NCBI GenBank assembly: GCA_023249275.1
Contig: JAHFCV010000004.1
Location: forward strand, 1 to 31,309
DNA: 31,309 nt
From: Candidatus Methanoperedens sp.
GTDB lineage: Archaea; Halobacteriota; Methanosarcinia; Methanosarcinales; Methanoperedenaceae
Reading direction: 5' to 3'
The notes beneath the pieces are model-generated. The model searched no databases. It had not been told where the DNA came from and saw only the letters and a list, made by a program, of their open reading frames with translations. Positions 1 through 7,911 of the stretch are shown piece after piece (position 1 is the first letter of the stretch; every line of letters starts with the position of its first letter). The position numbers and the translations under genes are program-made.

Positions 1-1
1 C

Positions 2-1759
2 GGCAGTTTCAACAACTCAGTCCATGCCAGGATAAACGCAGCAAACTCAACAGTTAACGGCACAGATTACGGCATCAACGCAAGCTGCTGGGCATGCCAT
101 AACTCAAGCGGGTACGCTGTGAAGAACAACACTCATCCTGATAAGTGGGGCACGCCCTACATCTGTACGGACTGCCACCTTGCAAGCGGCTCCATGGCAG
201 GAGCGTACAATGCAACTATTATTTACAATCATTATAAGAACGGGACAAATATCAGGGCGCTTGATAACAGCACGAATAATATTTCCTCCTGCATAGGATG
301 CCATGAGAATGTTTCAGGGATGAGAATACCCAATAACGATACAGATTACGGCTCGTTCACAGGCGACGGGATAGGGCTCACAGGAGGAAACACAAGCTTC
401 TATCATTACGGCGCCAACAGGTCAAGCTTTAACAAGACTGCAGGGAGCTATGAATACTGTATCTACTGCCACAGGAATACCACAGGTGAGTTTAACATCA
501 CGTTCCAGGATGCAGCCAACTACAGTATATCCAACCATAGCAGTAATTATAATAATTCAAATCCGTCATGCGGCGATGGCAAATGCCATAACAGTACCAA
601 TTCTACGTTGCATGGAAGTCCGTTAACTAAACCTGATCTTACACTGCCAAATAGCTCTTATTGTCTGGGCTGCCATGGAAAGAATGGCACTGGAGGGACA
701 AATTATACCGGAGCGGTGACGGGTTATAAAGAAAAGCACAATAATACCGTGGATTGCACGAAATGCCACCTGAACACCAGCAAGAGCATTCATCCTGTCC
801 GGTATCTCCAGGAGGGCGGCTCGGCATGGAGTACCACAAACAGCAGTGCGGTCAACTGCACCACATGCCATCAGAGCGGTCTAGCCAACTTCAGCAATGC
901 CCCGAAGGTTTCAAACACGGTACAACACAGTGATAATTCATTGAACGGCTCTATTTGGAATAATACCAGCCCATACTGGACCAATACCAGCCAGCAGAGC
1001 ATGTGTAATTACTGCCACGGGGATACAAGGCATAATGCTACGCCTGTGGGAAGACCTGCAAACTGGAACGGGAGCAATAAGGTAAATTCTTCCATCAGTA
1101 ACCTGAGCAACTGGTGCGCAGGATGCCACTATCAGGGTTATTCCAACAGCGGTAAGGACTATAGTAACATGACCTTGACCTTTGTGGGCGCTAATAAACC
1201 AGTGCCTCCGGAGATTACTAATCATACTTCTTACGCACCTTCCAATGTAAATGGTTATTACAACCACTCACTGACGCCTGATTACAACGATTCGACCTGC
1301 GAAAACTGTCACGGCAAATCTCTATCTGTGGGTGCAAAGATGGATGAGTTCGTGCACAATGTAAGCACAGGGGTATGTACAAATTGCCATTACAACTATA
1401 ATTACATGAAGAGTTTCAACCCTCAAAGATTTGTAAACCAGAGCATGTTTGAGTCAAGTCCGCACGGCAATTTGAGCTGCGAGAACTGCCACACCAAAGG
1501 GCACAATAACATCGGCGCAAGAAAAGCCTGTGAGGACTGCCATGCGGTGGTGAAGCAGACTCCGATTCAGGATGCTGACAGAGGCGACAACAGGCATAAT
1601 ATAACAGCCAAACCGAGCGCCAGTGTTGTAAATATCACCGACTGCACAAAATGCCATGATCCCGGGCTATACAGCAATGCGACAAGCAAGTATGGACTGC
1701 CTCCAAATACCAGAAATTGTGATTACTGCCACACGTATCCTGATAAGACATATTCATGA
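2..1759 (+). CDS. Multiheme c-type cytochrome, large, 5' end outside window
   Basis: The reading frame is open from base 2, so the start lies upstream of the window. A first heme motif, CWACH, precedes the first in-window ATG-like codon (GTG at 119). Counting from base 2 I see 15 CxxCH motifs plus one CX4CH motif (C-GDGK-CH), about 16 covalent hemes in roughly 585 residues. The protein is very rich in Asn, Ser and Thr, with more than 40 N-x-S/T sequons, which suggests an exported and probably N-glycosylated protein. It has no C-terminal membrane helix or sorting motif. A role in extracellular electron transfer is inferred from the heme density and from the two smaller cytochromes that follow at once. 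The stop codon runs into a GAGGT ribosome binding site for the next gene, so the three are probably co-transcribed. The exact family is not recognised. Confidence 0.93.
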   Translation, partial: GSFNNSVHARINAANSTVNGTDYGINASCWACHNSSGYAVKNNTHPDKWGTPYICTDCHLASGSMAGAYNATIIYNHYKNGTNIRALDNSTNNISSCIGCHENVSGMRIPNNDTDYGSFTGDGIGLTGGNTSFYHYGANRSSFNKTAGSYEYCIYCHRNTTGEFNITFQDAANYSISNHSSNYNNSNPSCGDGKCHNSTNSTLHGSPLTKPDLTLPNSSYCLGCHGKNGTGGTNYTGAVTGYKEKHNNTVDCTKCHLNTSKSIHPVRYLQEGGSAWSTTNSSAVNCTTCHQSGLANFSNAPKVSNTVQHSDNSLNGSIWNNTSPYWTNTSQQSMCNYCHGDTRHNATPVGRPANWNGSNKVNSSISNLSNWCAGCHYQGYSNSGKDYSNMTLTFVGANKPVPPEITNHTSYAPSNVNGYYNHSLTPDYNDSTCENCHGKSLSVGAKMDEFVHNVSTGVCTNCHYNYNYMKSFNPQRFVNQSMFESSPHGNLSCENCHTKGHNNIGARKACEDCHAVVKQTPIQDADRGDNRHNITAKPSASVVNITDCTKCHDPGLYSNATSKYGLPPNTRNCDYCHTYPDKTYS

Positions 1760-1768
1760 GGTAAAAAA

Positions 1769-2215
1769 ATGGATAAAAAAATATTACTATTGTTTGCAAT
1801 ATTCGGGGTAATACTAGCTGCGTCCATGTTTACCACGTACGCAATATTTTCAGGTTCCCATACGGTCTTCGAAAACAAGACCACACCAGCAGAGTTCTGC
1901 ATAAAATGCCACCCAACAAAGGTATCTATCGTAAGCGTGAGCGCTCACAAAAATGCAGGATGCATCTGCCACGGCTATAACCCGAACCTCACTGCACTGT
2001 ACAACATTAACGTGGCGCACAACCTCACCAAGCAGATTTACTGCACCAACTGCCACACAAATTATTCCATGACTACAGGAAGTATCGTAATTCATAACGA
2101 TGGCACCGAGGTCAACGTAACAAACCAGTCAGCTCACTACATAATCAGAAGTTCGATAAACAAAACGCCTGTCTACGAAAGAGCAGGACAGTTCTTTGCC
2201 AACAGTTCAGGGTGA
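1769..2215 (+). CDS. Small exported c-type cytochrome, two CxxCH motifs plus one CxCH
   Basis: This 148-residue protein starts with Lys residues and a hydrophobic segment at about residues 5-27, a signal peptide or N-terminal anchor. Two canonical heme motifs follow, CIKCH and CTNCH. Between them is a shortened C-I-C-H sequence, one residue less than a normal heme site. After the membrane segment it has an FSGSH stretch that resembles the FAGQH stretch of the next gene, so the two share an N-terminal module. Several N-x-S/T sequons are present. It starts 9 bases after the previous stop with a GAGGT site, and the next gene begins 4 bases past its stop. It is probably a small electron carrier or partner of the large upstream cytochrome; that role is inferred from position only. 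Confidence 0.85.
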   Translation: MDKKILLLFAIFGVILAASMFTTYAIFSGSHTVFENKTTPAEFCIKCHPTKVSIVSVSAHKNAGCICHGYNPNLTALYNINVAHNLTKQIYCTNCHTNYSMTTGSIVIHNDGTEVNVTNQSAHYIIRSSINKTPVYERAGQFFANSSG

Positions 2216-2219
2216 TGAT

Positions 2220-2984
2220 ATGAACCGGAAAATATTGTTATATGTTGCTTTAATGGCGCTTGGTTTATACTCGATTCCGAATACCGTTGCACTTTTTGCA
2301 GGGCAGCATTCGTTTTACAGCGGAATGGGAGTGTCGTGCGACAAATGCCATGCTGATGTTATGTCCCAGATAATTTCCGGAGACTATGTTTATAATAAAC
2401 ATAAGGCAGCGGCTGCAAATTTTAATTATACTACTTATCTATCTGTTGGCGGTACGAATTATTCTAATGGTGTGATAAACGCCTATGATGGCAAAATCTG
2501 GACATGGGATCCCTCAGCCAAAGCATGGAATAATGGTACTGATTTTAAAAATGTAAGCATAGATACAAGCACTAACTCAGGTATATGCATGCTGTGCCAT
2601 AATGCCACTTTAACAGGTTCATTTACGCATACGGGAATAGTGGTAAGGGTATGCGATGATGACAGGTGCCACGGCAACAGGTTGAATGCTTTTAATAGTC
2701 CTGAAATTCTTAGAAGTACCTCGAATATCACAGCAGCAGGATATAATCTCAGTCAGGCGAATGCACACCAGCCTTTTTACCTTGATGCCAGCAACCAGTC
2801 CTCAGGTTATGCGGCAGCTACGGGATTCGGGCAGCCGGGCAATGCTAACGGTTCAAGTGGTTTTACTTCAAGAGGGCACTGGACATGCGAGGGATGCCAT
2901 ACCGGAACAGTTGTTAACGTCACCATAATCCAGGCGCCTGTCTTTAATCACTCAGACCCCAACGCTGCCAAAAGAAGGTATTAA
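2220..2984 (+). CDS. Exported tetraheme c-type cytochrome
   Basis: I chose the ATG at 2220 because a GGTGAT ribosome binding site lies just upstream and the product then begins directly with a signal peptide (Lys-rich start, hydrophobic to about residue 26). An in-frame ATG at 2196 would lie inside the previous gene. The 254-residue product has four heme sites: CDKCH, CMLCH, a long CX4CH form (C-DDDR-CH) and CEGCH. It also has many N-x-S/T sequons. The region after the first heme (GVSCDKCH) resembles that of the preceding small cytochrome, so the pair look like diverged paralogs that share an N-terminal heme module. It is the last gene of the cytochrome cluster and overlaps the stop of the convergent dph2 gene by 4 bases. 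Confidence 0.88.
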   Translation: MNRKILLYVALMALGLYSIPNTVALFAGQHSFYSGMGVSCDKCHADVMSQIISGDYVYNKHKAAAANFNYTTYLSVGGTNYSNGVINAYDGKIWTWDPSAKAWNNGTDFKNVSIDTSTNSGICMLCHNATLTGSFTHTGIVVRVCDDDRCHGNRLNAFNSPEILRSTSNITAAGYNLSQANAHQPFYLDASNQSSGYAAATGFGQPGNANGSSGFTSRGHWTCEGCHTGTVVNVTIIQAPVFNHSDPNAAKRRY

Positions 2985-3973
2985 CCTTCGCCATTGCCTG
3001 TCTCTTCCAGTATCTCATCCATTTCAAGAGCTTCCCATTTTCTCTCCCCCATCAAAATCTCAAACTCCTGCGGCGTGAGCACAGGCACATGGAATCTTTC
3101 AGCGTCATCGATTGTGATTCTCGGGCATGCCGTATTCACATAGGCATCAACCTTAAAAGCCAGCAATTGCTCAGGCGTTACCAAATCCATCATGATGATA
3201 TGCGCCTCAATACCATGCTTATTTGCAATTTCCACAAGCTTCTGCGCAAGCTTCATCCTGTTCTGCCCGCTTTTTGTAGAAACTATTATGCCAAAGACGC
3301 GAGCGTCCATTGACTGTGCGATGTATCCGCCGCGCTTCCGCAGAAATTTTTCACCAGAAACCTCTACAGCTTTATTCAAATACGGGTCTGCTGCAATCAC
3401 CATCTTTCCTGTCGCAATCGCAACGCCTAGCGGGTGGAAAAATCCGCTTCCCACATAGAGATATTCCTCACAATCAACGCGTGCTGCCGTGAAATTACAT
3501 CCGATGACCTGTCCGGGATAGCCTACTCTCAAATCCCCTTTCCCGATAACAGGCTCTTTCCCGTTTTCCCTTAGAAATTTAGAAATTTCTTCTAATTTAT
3601 GAACATGCTGTACTGTGGTTATTATGCCAATCCTGCGGGCTTTTAACAGGGACAGCGCGATTTTAACGGCTGGCAAGGTATCTACGTTTGAGCGCGACTC
3701 TATAAAAACCACATTGTCAAACTCGCCCATGCCTGCGTGCCCGAAATGAAAGAGTATATCGACGTTACCTGCAAGGACGGTATCGATATCGCAGGCGCCA
3801 AAACAGGGGTTGCCTGAAATGATTACACTTGCCTGTGTTTTCTGTTCGATATTCCTGGCAATATCCATTGCCTGCCTCTTAAAACCTTCAGGAAGTTGCA
3901 GCCCGACTTTCTTGCAGTTTTTAGTTTTTATGATTTTAAATACACGTTCCAAATCAAAATCAAATTGTTCCAT
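2981..3973 (-). CDS. dph2: Diphthamide biosynthesis radical-SAM enzyme Dph2
   Basis: Archaeal Dph2 makes the first step of diphthamide on elongation factor 2, transferring the 3-amino-3-carboxypropyl group of S-adenosylmethionine to a histidine. It uses a [4Fe-4S] cluster held by three widely spaced cysteines. All three are present: GAC (about residue 61), IGC (about 159) and TACPR (about 283), each in the context conserved in the Dph1/Dph2 family. The length of about 330 residues is normal for the archaeal homodimer. I prefer ATG at 3973, 9 bases after the stop of the upstream methyltransferase gene; a TTG at 3982 would add three residues. The two genes form a minus-strand unit of translation-related modification enzymes. 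Confidence 0.95.
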   Translation of the reverse strand: MEQFDFDLERVFKIIKTKNCKKVGLQLPEGFKRQAMDIARNIEQKTQASVIISGNPCFGACDIDTVLAGNVDILFHFGHAGMGEFDNVVFIESRSNVDTLPAVKIALSLLKARRIGIITTVQHVHKLEEISKFLRENGKEPVIGKGDLRVGYPGQVIGCNFTAARVDCEEYLYVGSGFFHPLGVAIATGKMVIAADPYLNKAVEVSGEKFLRKRGGYIAQSMDARVFGIIVSTKSGQNRMKLAQKLVEIANKHGIEAHIIMMDLVTPEQLLAFKVDAYVNTACPRITIDDAERFHVPVLTPQEFEILMGERKWEALEMDEILEETGNGEG

Positions 3974-3982
3974 TACAATCAA

Positions 3983-4630
3983 TTACAACTTCCTGGCTAT
4001 TATATAAGCTTCTTTTTTTTCAGGTTCGATAATCCGGATAATTTCCAATCCAAGGGAGGACAGTTTCTTCAGGATAGGTTCTCTCTCCCTATCTTTTGGC
4101 AATTTCAATACCTGCAGGAGCATGCCACTGCTTTTTAATGCGGTAAGTATGTTCTCAAGCGCCTTTATGGACGATAATGGGCTTGCAGTGATGTCCATGA
4201 GCAAAACATCAAATTTCCCGCTTTCAAAAGACATTGTAAACGCGTCCCCGAATTCTACTGTAATATTGGGATGTTCATGAGCGAGTTTTTTGAGTTCGGG
4301 GCGAAACTCCCGGCTGAATTCGATGCCATGGACATGAAATGCTATCCCGGATGCAAAGAGGAGAAACCCGCCCGCGCTTGAACCTATGTCCAGCACGATA
4401 TCCCCGTTTTTGATAAGATTGGTTTTTTCCTGGATTTCTTTAAGTTTCCAGTAGCCTGCGGGTTTATCAAGACCTTCTGTTATTTCAATTTTGTCGGAGT
4501 ATGCAACATCATACGATGGTTTGGTGATAATTTTGTCATTAACTTTCACGTACCCTTCAAGAACAGCGCGTTTTGCGCGCCCCCGCGAGGCGAAATTGCC
4601 TATCCCGACAAGATAAGAGTCAAGTCTCAT
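3983..4630 (-). CDS. S4-domain FtsJ/TlyA-like RNA 2'-O-methyltransferase
   Basis: The N-terminal 60 residues form an S4 RNA-binding domain (MRLDSYLVGIG, then RAKRAVLEGYVKVN). The rest is a Rossmann methyltransferase of the FtsJ type with an S-adenosylmethionine-binding motif I at about residues 79-88 (VLDIGSSAGGF). Candidates for the Lys-Asp-Lys-Glu catalytic tetrad are Lys62 or 64, Asp146, Lys176 and Glu207. The length of 215 residues is short for TlyA/hemolysin A but the domain order is the same. The substrate is presumably ribosomal RNA, by family only. A GGTGATT site lies just upstream of the ATG. It is co-directional with dph2, which starts a few bases after its stop. Confidence 0.88.
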   Translation of the reverse strand: MRLDSYLVGIGNFASRGRAKRAVLEGYVKVNDKIITKPSYDVAYSDKIEITEGLDKPAGYWKLKEIQEKTNLIKNGDIVLDIGSSAGGFLLFASGIAFHVHGIEFSREFRPELKKLAHEHPNITVEFGDAFTMSFESGKFDVLLMDITASPLSSIKALENILTALKSSGMLLQVLKLPKDREREPILKKLSSLGLEIIRIIEPEKKEAYIIARKL

Positions 4631-4678
4631 GAATCACCTGAATAACCATAATTGCATTATCGTAAATCCTTTTTCCAA

Positions 4679-4699
4679 AGGTTAATAGTTAATTAACCT
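4679..4699. promoter_or_regulatory. Inverted repeat upstream of the methyltransferase-dph2 unit
   Basis: Seven-base arms AGGTTAA and TTAACCT flank a 7-base spacer TAGTTAA. It lies about 50 bases upstream of the methyltransferase start, where a regulator could bind. A similar 14-base stretch (13 of 14 matching the left part) occurs at 5577-5590 in front of tRNA-Ser, and both are followed by AAACTATA. Function is unknown. Confidence 0.35.
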
Positions 4700-4772
4700 G
4701 AAACTATAACAGTTAGCTTTAGCATCGAGTGGCGCGCTGCATTGGTTGCAAAAGCCATCATTATCCTCGATT

Positions 4773-5372
4773 TTATTTCTGTTTGCAGTAGGGGCAGCCG
4801 TTATATTCTGCGCTGTACAGCTTGTCGCAGAATCTGCATCTTACTTTGTCTTTAATATCTTCAGCTTCAGTTTTTGGCTCAGGGGGCGCTATTACAGGAG
4901 CAGGAACAGGAGCAGGAGAAGAAGCTTCTCCATTTTCAAATAGCTTAAAAAGATTGTTTATTATCATAAAAGCTCCAATCACTGCAAACAAAATAGCCAA
5001 GCCCTGATTTGTGGGATCTTTTAATGAAGCCTCTTGCCTTAGATATCCTATTAAAGGCGCTGCTACAAGCCCTATTCCTATAATAATCCCTATTATATTT
5101 CCAGCTTTCACCTTCTTTTTCGGAGTATCTTGTTTAATTTGCTCAGCGCTGTTCATTGAATTAATCCATATAATGCAGGCAATTGAAATTATCCAGCACA
5201 GCAGAGGAGAACGAGTAAAATAAAAAGCAGCCAGATTTCCCATAATCACGATACCCAGGGCAATAGTTTTATTTTTCTTTATAGCCAGTGAAGATGCTAT
5301 AATCATAAGAAGGATTGTAATACCCCTGACTGCCCATGTGATAAATTCTCCTTCTGCCTGAAGATTTGCCAT
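4773..5372 (-). CDS. Membrane protein with C-terminal zinc ribbon
   Basis: This 199-residue protein has about four or five hydrophobic segments (near residues 12-30, 38-50, 55-70, 92-110 and 125-142). A Pro/Ala-rich linker (PAPVPAPV) follows, then a C-terminal CxxC-x10-CxxC zinc ribbon (CRFC ... CPYC). The layout is an integral membrane domain with a small cytoplasmic metal-binding tail. A GGAG ribosome binding site precedes the ATG. I do not recognise the membrane domain. The ribbon is of the short 'zinc-ribbon' type often fused to archaeal membrane proteins, and no function follows from it. It is followed on the same strand, about 140 bases on, by the S4 methyltransferase gene. Confidence 0.75.
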   Translation of the reverse strand: MANLQAEGEFITWAVRGITILLMIIASSLAIKKNKTIALGIVIMGNLAAFYFTRSPLLCWIISIACIIWINSMNSAEQIKQDTPKKKVKAGNIIGIIIGIGLVAAPLIGYLRQEASLKDPTNQGLAILFAVIGAFMIINNLFKLFENGEASSPAPVPAPVIAPPEPKTEAEDIKDKVRCRFCDKLYSAEYNGCPYCKQK

Positions 5373-5614
5373 TCTTTATCTCCTTTTTGTATTTATATAG
5401 GACATTGGATTTATTAAGGTTTTGGGAGCGGAGTTTTGTAGCATGATTGTTTTTGAGAAATAGTGAAGATGATGTGGAGGAAGGTATTTGAACTCGGAAT
5501 ATGAACTGAGTAAAAAGTGGAGTAAGGTTCACTCTGAAAAGGGAAAAAATAAAGGGTAGTAAACCTTTACAGCGTCAGGTTAATAGCTAACAAACTATAT
5601 TAAAACATATTCGT

Positions 5615-5703
5615 GCCGAGGTGGCAGAGCGGACTAACGCGGCAGGCTCGAGACCTGTTTTACCTTCTGGTAAGCTAGGGTTCAAATCCCTACCTCGGCG
5701 CCA
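5615..5703 (+). tRNA. tRNA-Ser(CGA)
   Basis: The acceptor arms GCCGAGG and CCTCGGC pair perfectly, with discriminator G and an encoded CCA (5701-5703). The anticodon loop CTCGAGA (5647-5653) gives anticodon CGA at 5649-5651, which reads UCG serine codons. A long variable arm, as expected for tRNA-Ser, and a TTCAAAT T-loop are present. An AT-rich stretch (ACTATATTAAAA, 5594-5605) lies immediately upstream. Confidence 0.96.
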
Positions 5704-6039
5704 GACACAATACTTATTTTGGTACTTGTTTAGTGCTTGTATGAGGCTTTTATCACAAATTTCACGAATTTACGAATGACACAAATACACGCAGGTTAGT
5801 TTACGATGCGTAAGTGCTCAACACGCGTGGTGAGCCAAAGTTGATGAGAATCCCGGTGGATAACTATATTATCAAAAATACATCCACCTCCTGATATTCG
5901 TGTGATTTGTTTATTTGTGCCATTCGTGATTTTCATCATGTGGGTGCTAAACAAGCAAGAAAAAAGTTGCTGACAACTCCATAACATACTGTAGCTGTGT
6001 GCAGCGAACTTTTTTATTAATGCAGGACAATCATATATT
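5704..6039. repeat. Gene-free region with a 19-base imperfect inverted repeat
   Basis: I see no gene between tRNA-Ser and the adenine deaminase start. The notable content is two copies of a CACGAAT/CACAAAT-type sequence in opposite orientation. The segment at 5772-5790 (plus) matches the reverse complement of 5909-5927 at 17 of 19 bases. Shorter ACGAAT words recur around each copy. The spacer is about 120 bases. The last 30 bases hold the candidate promoter of the next gene. Confidence 0.55.
6010..6020 (+). promoter_or_regulatory. Candidate TATA box of the adenine deaminase gene
   Basis: TTTTTTATTAA is centred about 25 bases before the ATG at 6040 and no good ribosome binding site intervenes. 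This fits an archaeal promoter that gives a leaderless transcript. Confidence 0.45.
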
Positions 6040-7761
6040 ATGTCTTTGAGGGAGAAAGTGTTTGCAGGGGAAGGCAAAATAAAAGCCGACCTGGTATTAA
6101 AAAATTGCAGGATTGTAAACGTTAACACAAAAGAGATTACGAAAGGCGATATAGCAATAAGTTCAGGTTTCATCGCCGGCATAGGCGATGTGGATGAACT
6201 GACAGGCGGAAAAACAGAGATACTTGATATAAAAAACGCTCATGTATGTCCGGGTTTGATTGACGGGCATGTGCATTTTGAGTCAAGCATGATAACTCTC
6301 ACGCAATTTGTAAAACATTCCATCATGCACGGTACAACCGGTATTGTTATTGACCCGCATGAGATTGCCAATATTCTGGGTATAAGAGGTATCAGGCTTG
6401 TGCTGCGTGAGGCAATGAAGCTCCCGATGGATGTTTTTGTCATGTTATCATCATGCGTGCCATCTTCGCATCTTGAAACATCAGGCGCTAAGATTGGTCT
6501 TGCCGTGATTAAAAAGTTCCTGGATAAGAAATTCGTGGTAGGGCTTGGTGAAGTGATGGATTACCCAGGGGTTCTGAGCGGGAATCCTGAGAAACTTGCA
6601 ATGATTGCAGCCGCTCTTGAAAGAAAACTCGTCGTGGACGGTCATTGTCCGGGCATGCGAGGCAGGGAACTGTTCGGGTACATGAGCGCCGGTATCTCAA
6701 GCGACCACGAGTCCTTAACATACGATGAAGCGCTTGAAAAGGCGCGCCTCGGTATGAAAATAATGCTTCGTGAAGGGTCGGCTGCAAAGAGCCTTGCGGA
6801 ATTCATACCCGGATTGGTTCGCGACAGGATATCCCTTGAGAACTTTTTCTTTGTGACCGATGATAAACAGCCGGCAGACCTTATAAAAGGACACATGGAC
6901 GTGATTGTGAGAGACGCTATCAGGTTCGGGATAGAGCCAGTCCAGGCGATTTCCATGGCTACCATCAACACGGCACGCCATTTCAGGATAGACCAGCTTG
7001 CAGGCTCAATAAGCATTGGCAGGCGGGCGAACCTGGTAATACTTGATGATTTGCAGGCTTTTCGGATCAAAAAAGTGATAATATGCGGCAGGATAAACCC
7101 GAAAATAACGGGAATAGAATATCCAAAATATGTTTTCAGAACGGTGAAATACAAAAAAATAAGCTCAAATGACCTGAAACTTAGCTCTGAGAAAAAGATA
7201 GTATCTGTTCATATAATAGAAGTCATCCCTGGCAAGCTTATTACAGGAAGAAGGATTGAGGAATTAAAAACCGACGGGCAAACCATCCTGCCTGACATAG
7301 AACGCGACATTCTTGCAGTCGCCGTGATAGAACGGCACGGAAAATCGGGGAACATAAGCAGGGGTTTTGTGCGGGGCTTTAACATGAAAAAAGGCGCAGT
7401 AGGGCAGAGCATTGCGCACGACTCGCATAATGTTATTCTTATAGGCACGAATTTTGAAGACATGGCGTTATGTGCGAATAAGCTCAGGGAACTGCAGGGA
7501 GGAATAGTGATAGCAAAAGACAGGGTAATAGATTGTCTCCCTCTTCATTTTGCAGGTATTCTCAGCACCGAAAGCGCGCACGACGTGGATAAAAAACTAA
7601 AAGAACTTCACAGTACAGTCAGGGAGATGGGGTGCAGGCTTGATGCGCCATTTATACAGATGTCGTTTCTTTCGTTGCCTGTGATTCCGTCCCTCAAGAT
7701 AACGGATAAGGGGCTGGTAGATGTTGATGCGTTTAAATTAATTGAACCTATAGAAAAATAA
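6040..7761 (+). CDS. ade: Adenine deaminase
   Basis: Adenine deaminase converts adenine to hypoxanthine and ammonia in purine salvage. This 573-residue protein has the amidohydrolase metal site HVHFES (His77 and His79), then the family motifs DPHEIANI, GLGEVMDYPGV, DGHCPG and SSDHES that distinguish AdeC-type deaminases from other amidohydrolases. The C-terminal part contains the usual second domain (ending near PVIPSLKITDKGLVDV). The length is typical. No ribosome binding site is obvious and a TATA box sits 25 bases upstream, so translation is probably leaderless. It stands alone: the next gene begins 150 bases later with its own ribosome binding site. Confidence 0.95.
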   Translation: MSLREKVFAGEGKIKADLVLKNCRIVNVNTKEITKGDIAISSGFIAGIGDVDELTGGKTEILDIKNAHVCPGLIDGHVHFESSMITLTQFVKHSIMHGTTGIVIDPHEIANILGIRGIRLVLREAMKLPMDVFVMLSSCVPSSHLETSGAKIGLAVIKKFLDKKFVVGLGEVMDYPGVLSGNPEKLAMIAAALERKLVVDGHCPGMRGRELFGYMSAGISSDHESLTYDEALEKARLGMKIMLREGSAAKSLAEFIPGLVRDRISLENFFFVTDDKQPADLIKGHMDVIVRDAIRFGIEPVQAISMATINTARHFRIDQLAGSISIGRRANLVILDDLQAFRIKKVIICGRINPKITGIEYPKYVFRTVKYKKISSNDLKLSSEKKIVSVHIIEVIPGKLITGRRIEELKTDGQTILPDIERDILAVAVIERHGKSGNISRGFVRGFNMKKGAVGQSIAHDSHNVILIGTNFEDMALCANKLRELQGGIVIAKDRVIDCLPLHFAGILSTESAHDVDKKLKELHSTVREMGCRLDAPFIQMSFLSLPVIPSLKITDKGLVDVDAFKLIEPIEK

Positions 7762-7911
7762 GCAAAAATTAACTCTTCTATAAAGATTCAATCAATAGGC
7801 TTTAAGTGCAAAGCTCTCCAAAACCCAAACTCTATATGTGTTTAAGGCGTACTATACCCAAAAGCTTATGATGTGGTTAAAGGATGTTAATACTGCTTAT
7901 GAGGTCATAAC

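Noticed and set aside
5269..5532. Minus-strand frame of 87 codons upstream of the zinc-ribbon membrane gene
   Set aside because: It overlaps the well-supported start of that gene in another frame and has no ribosome binding site.
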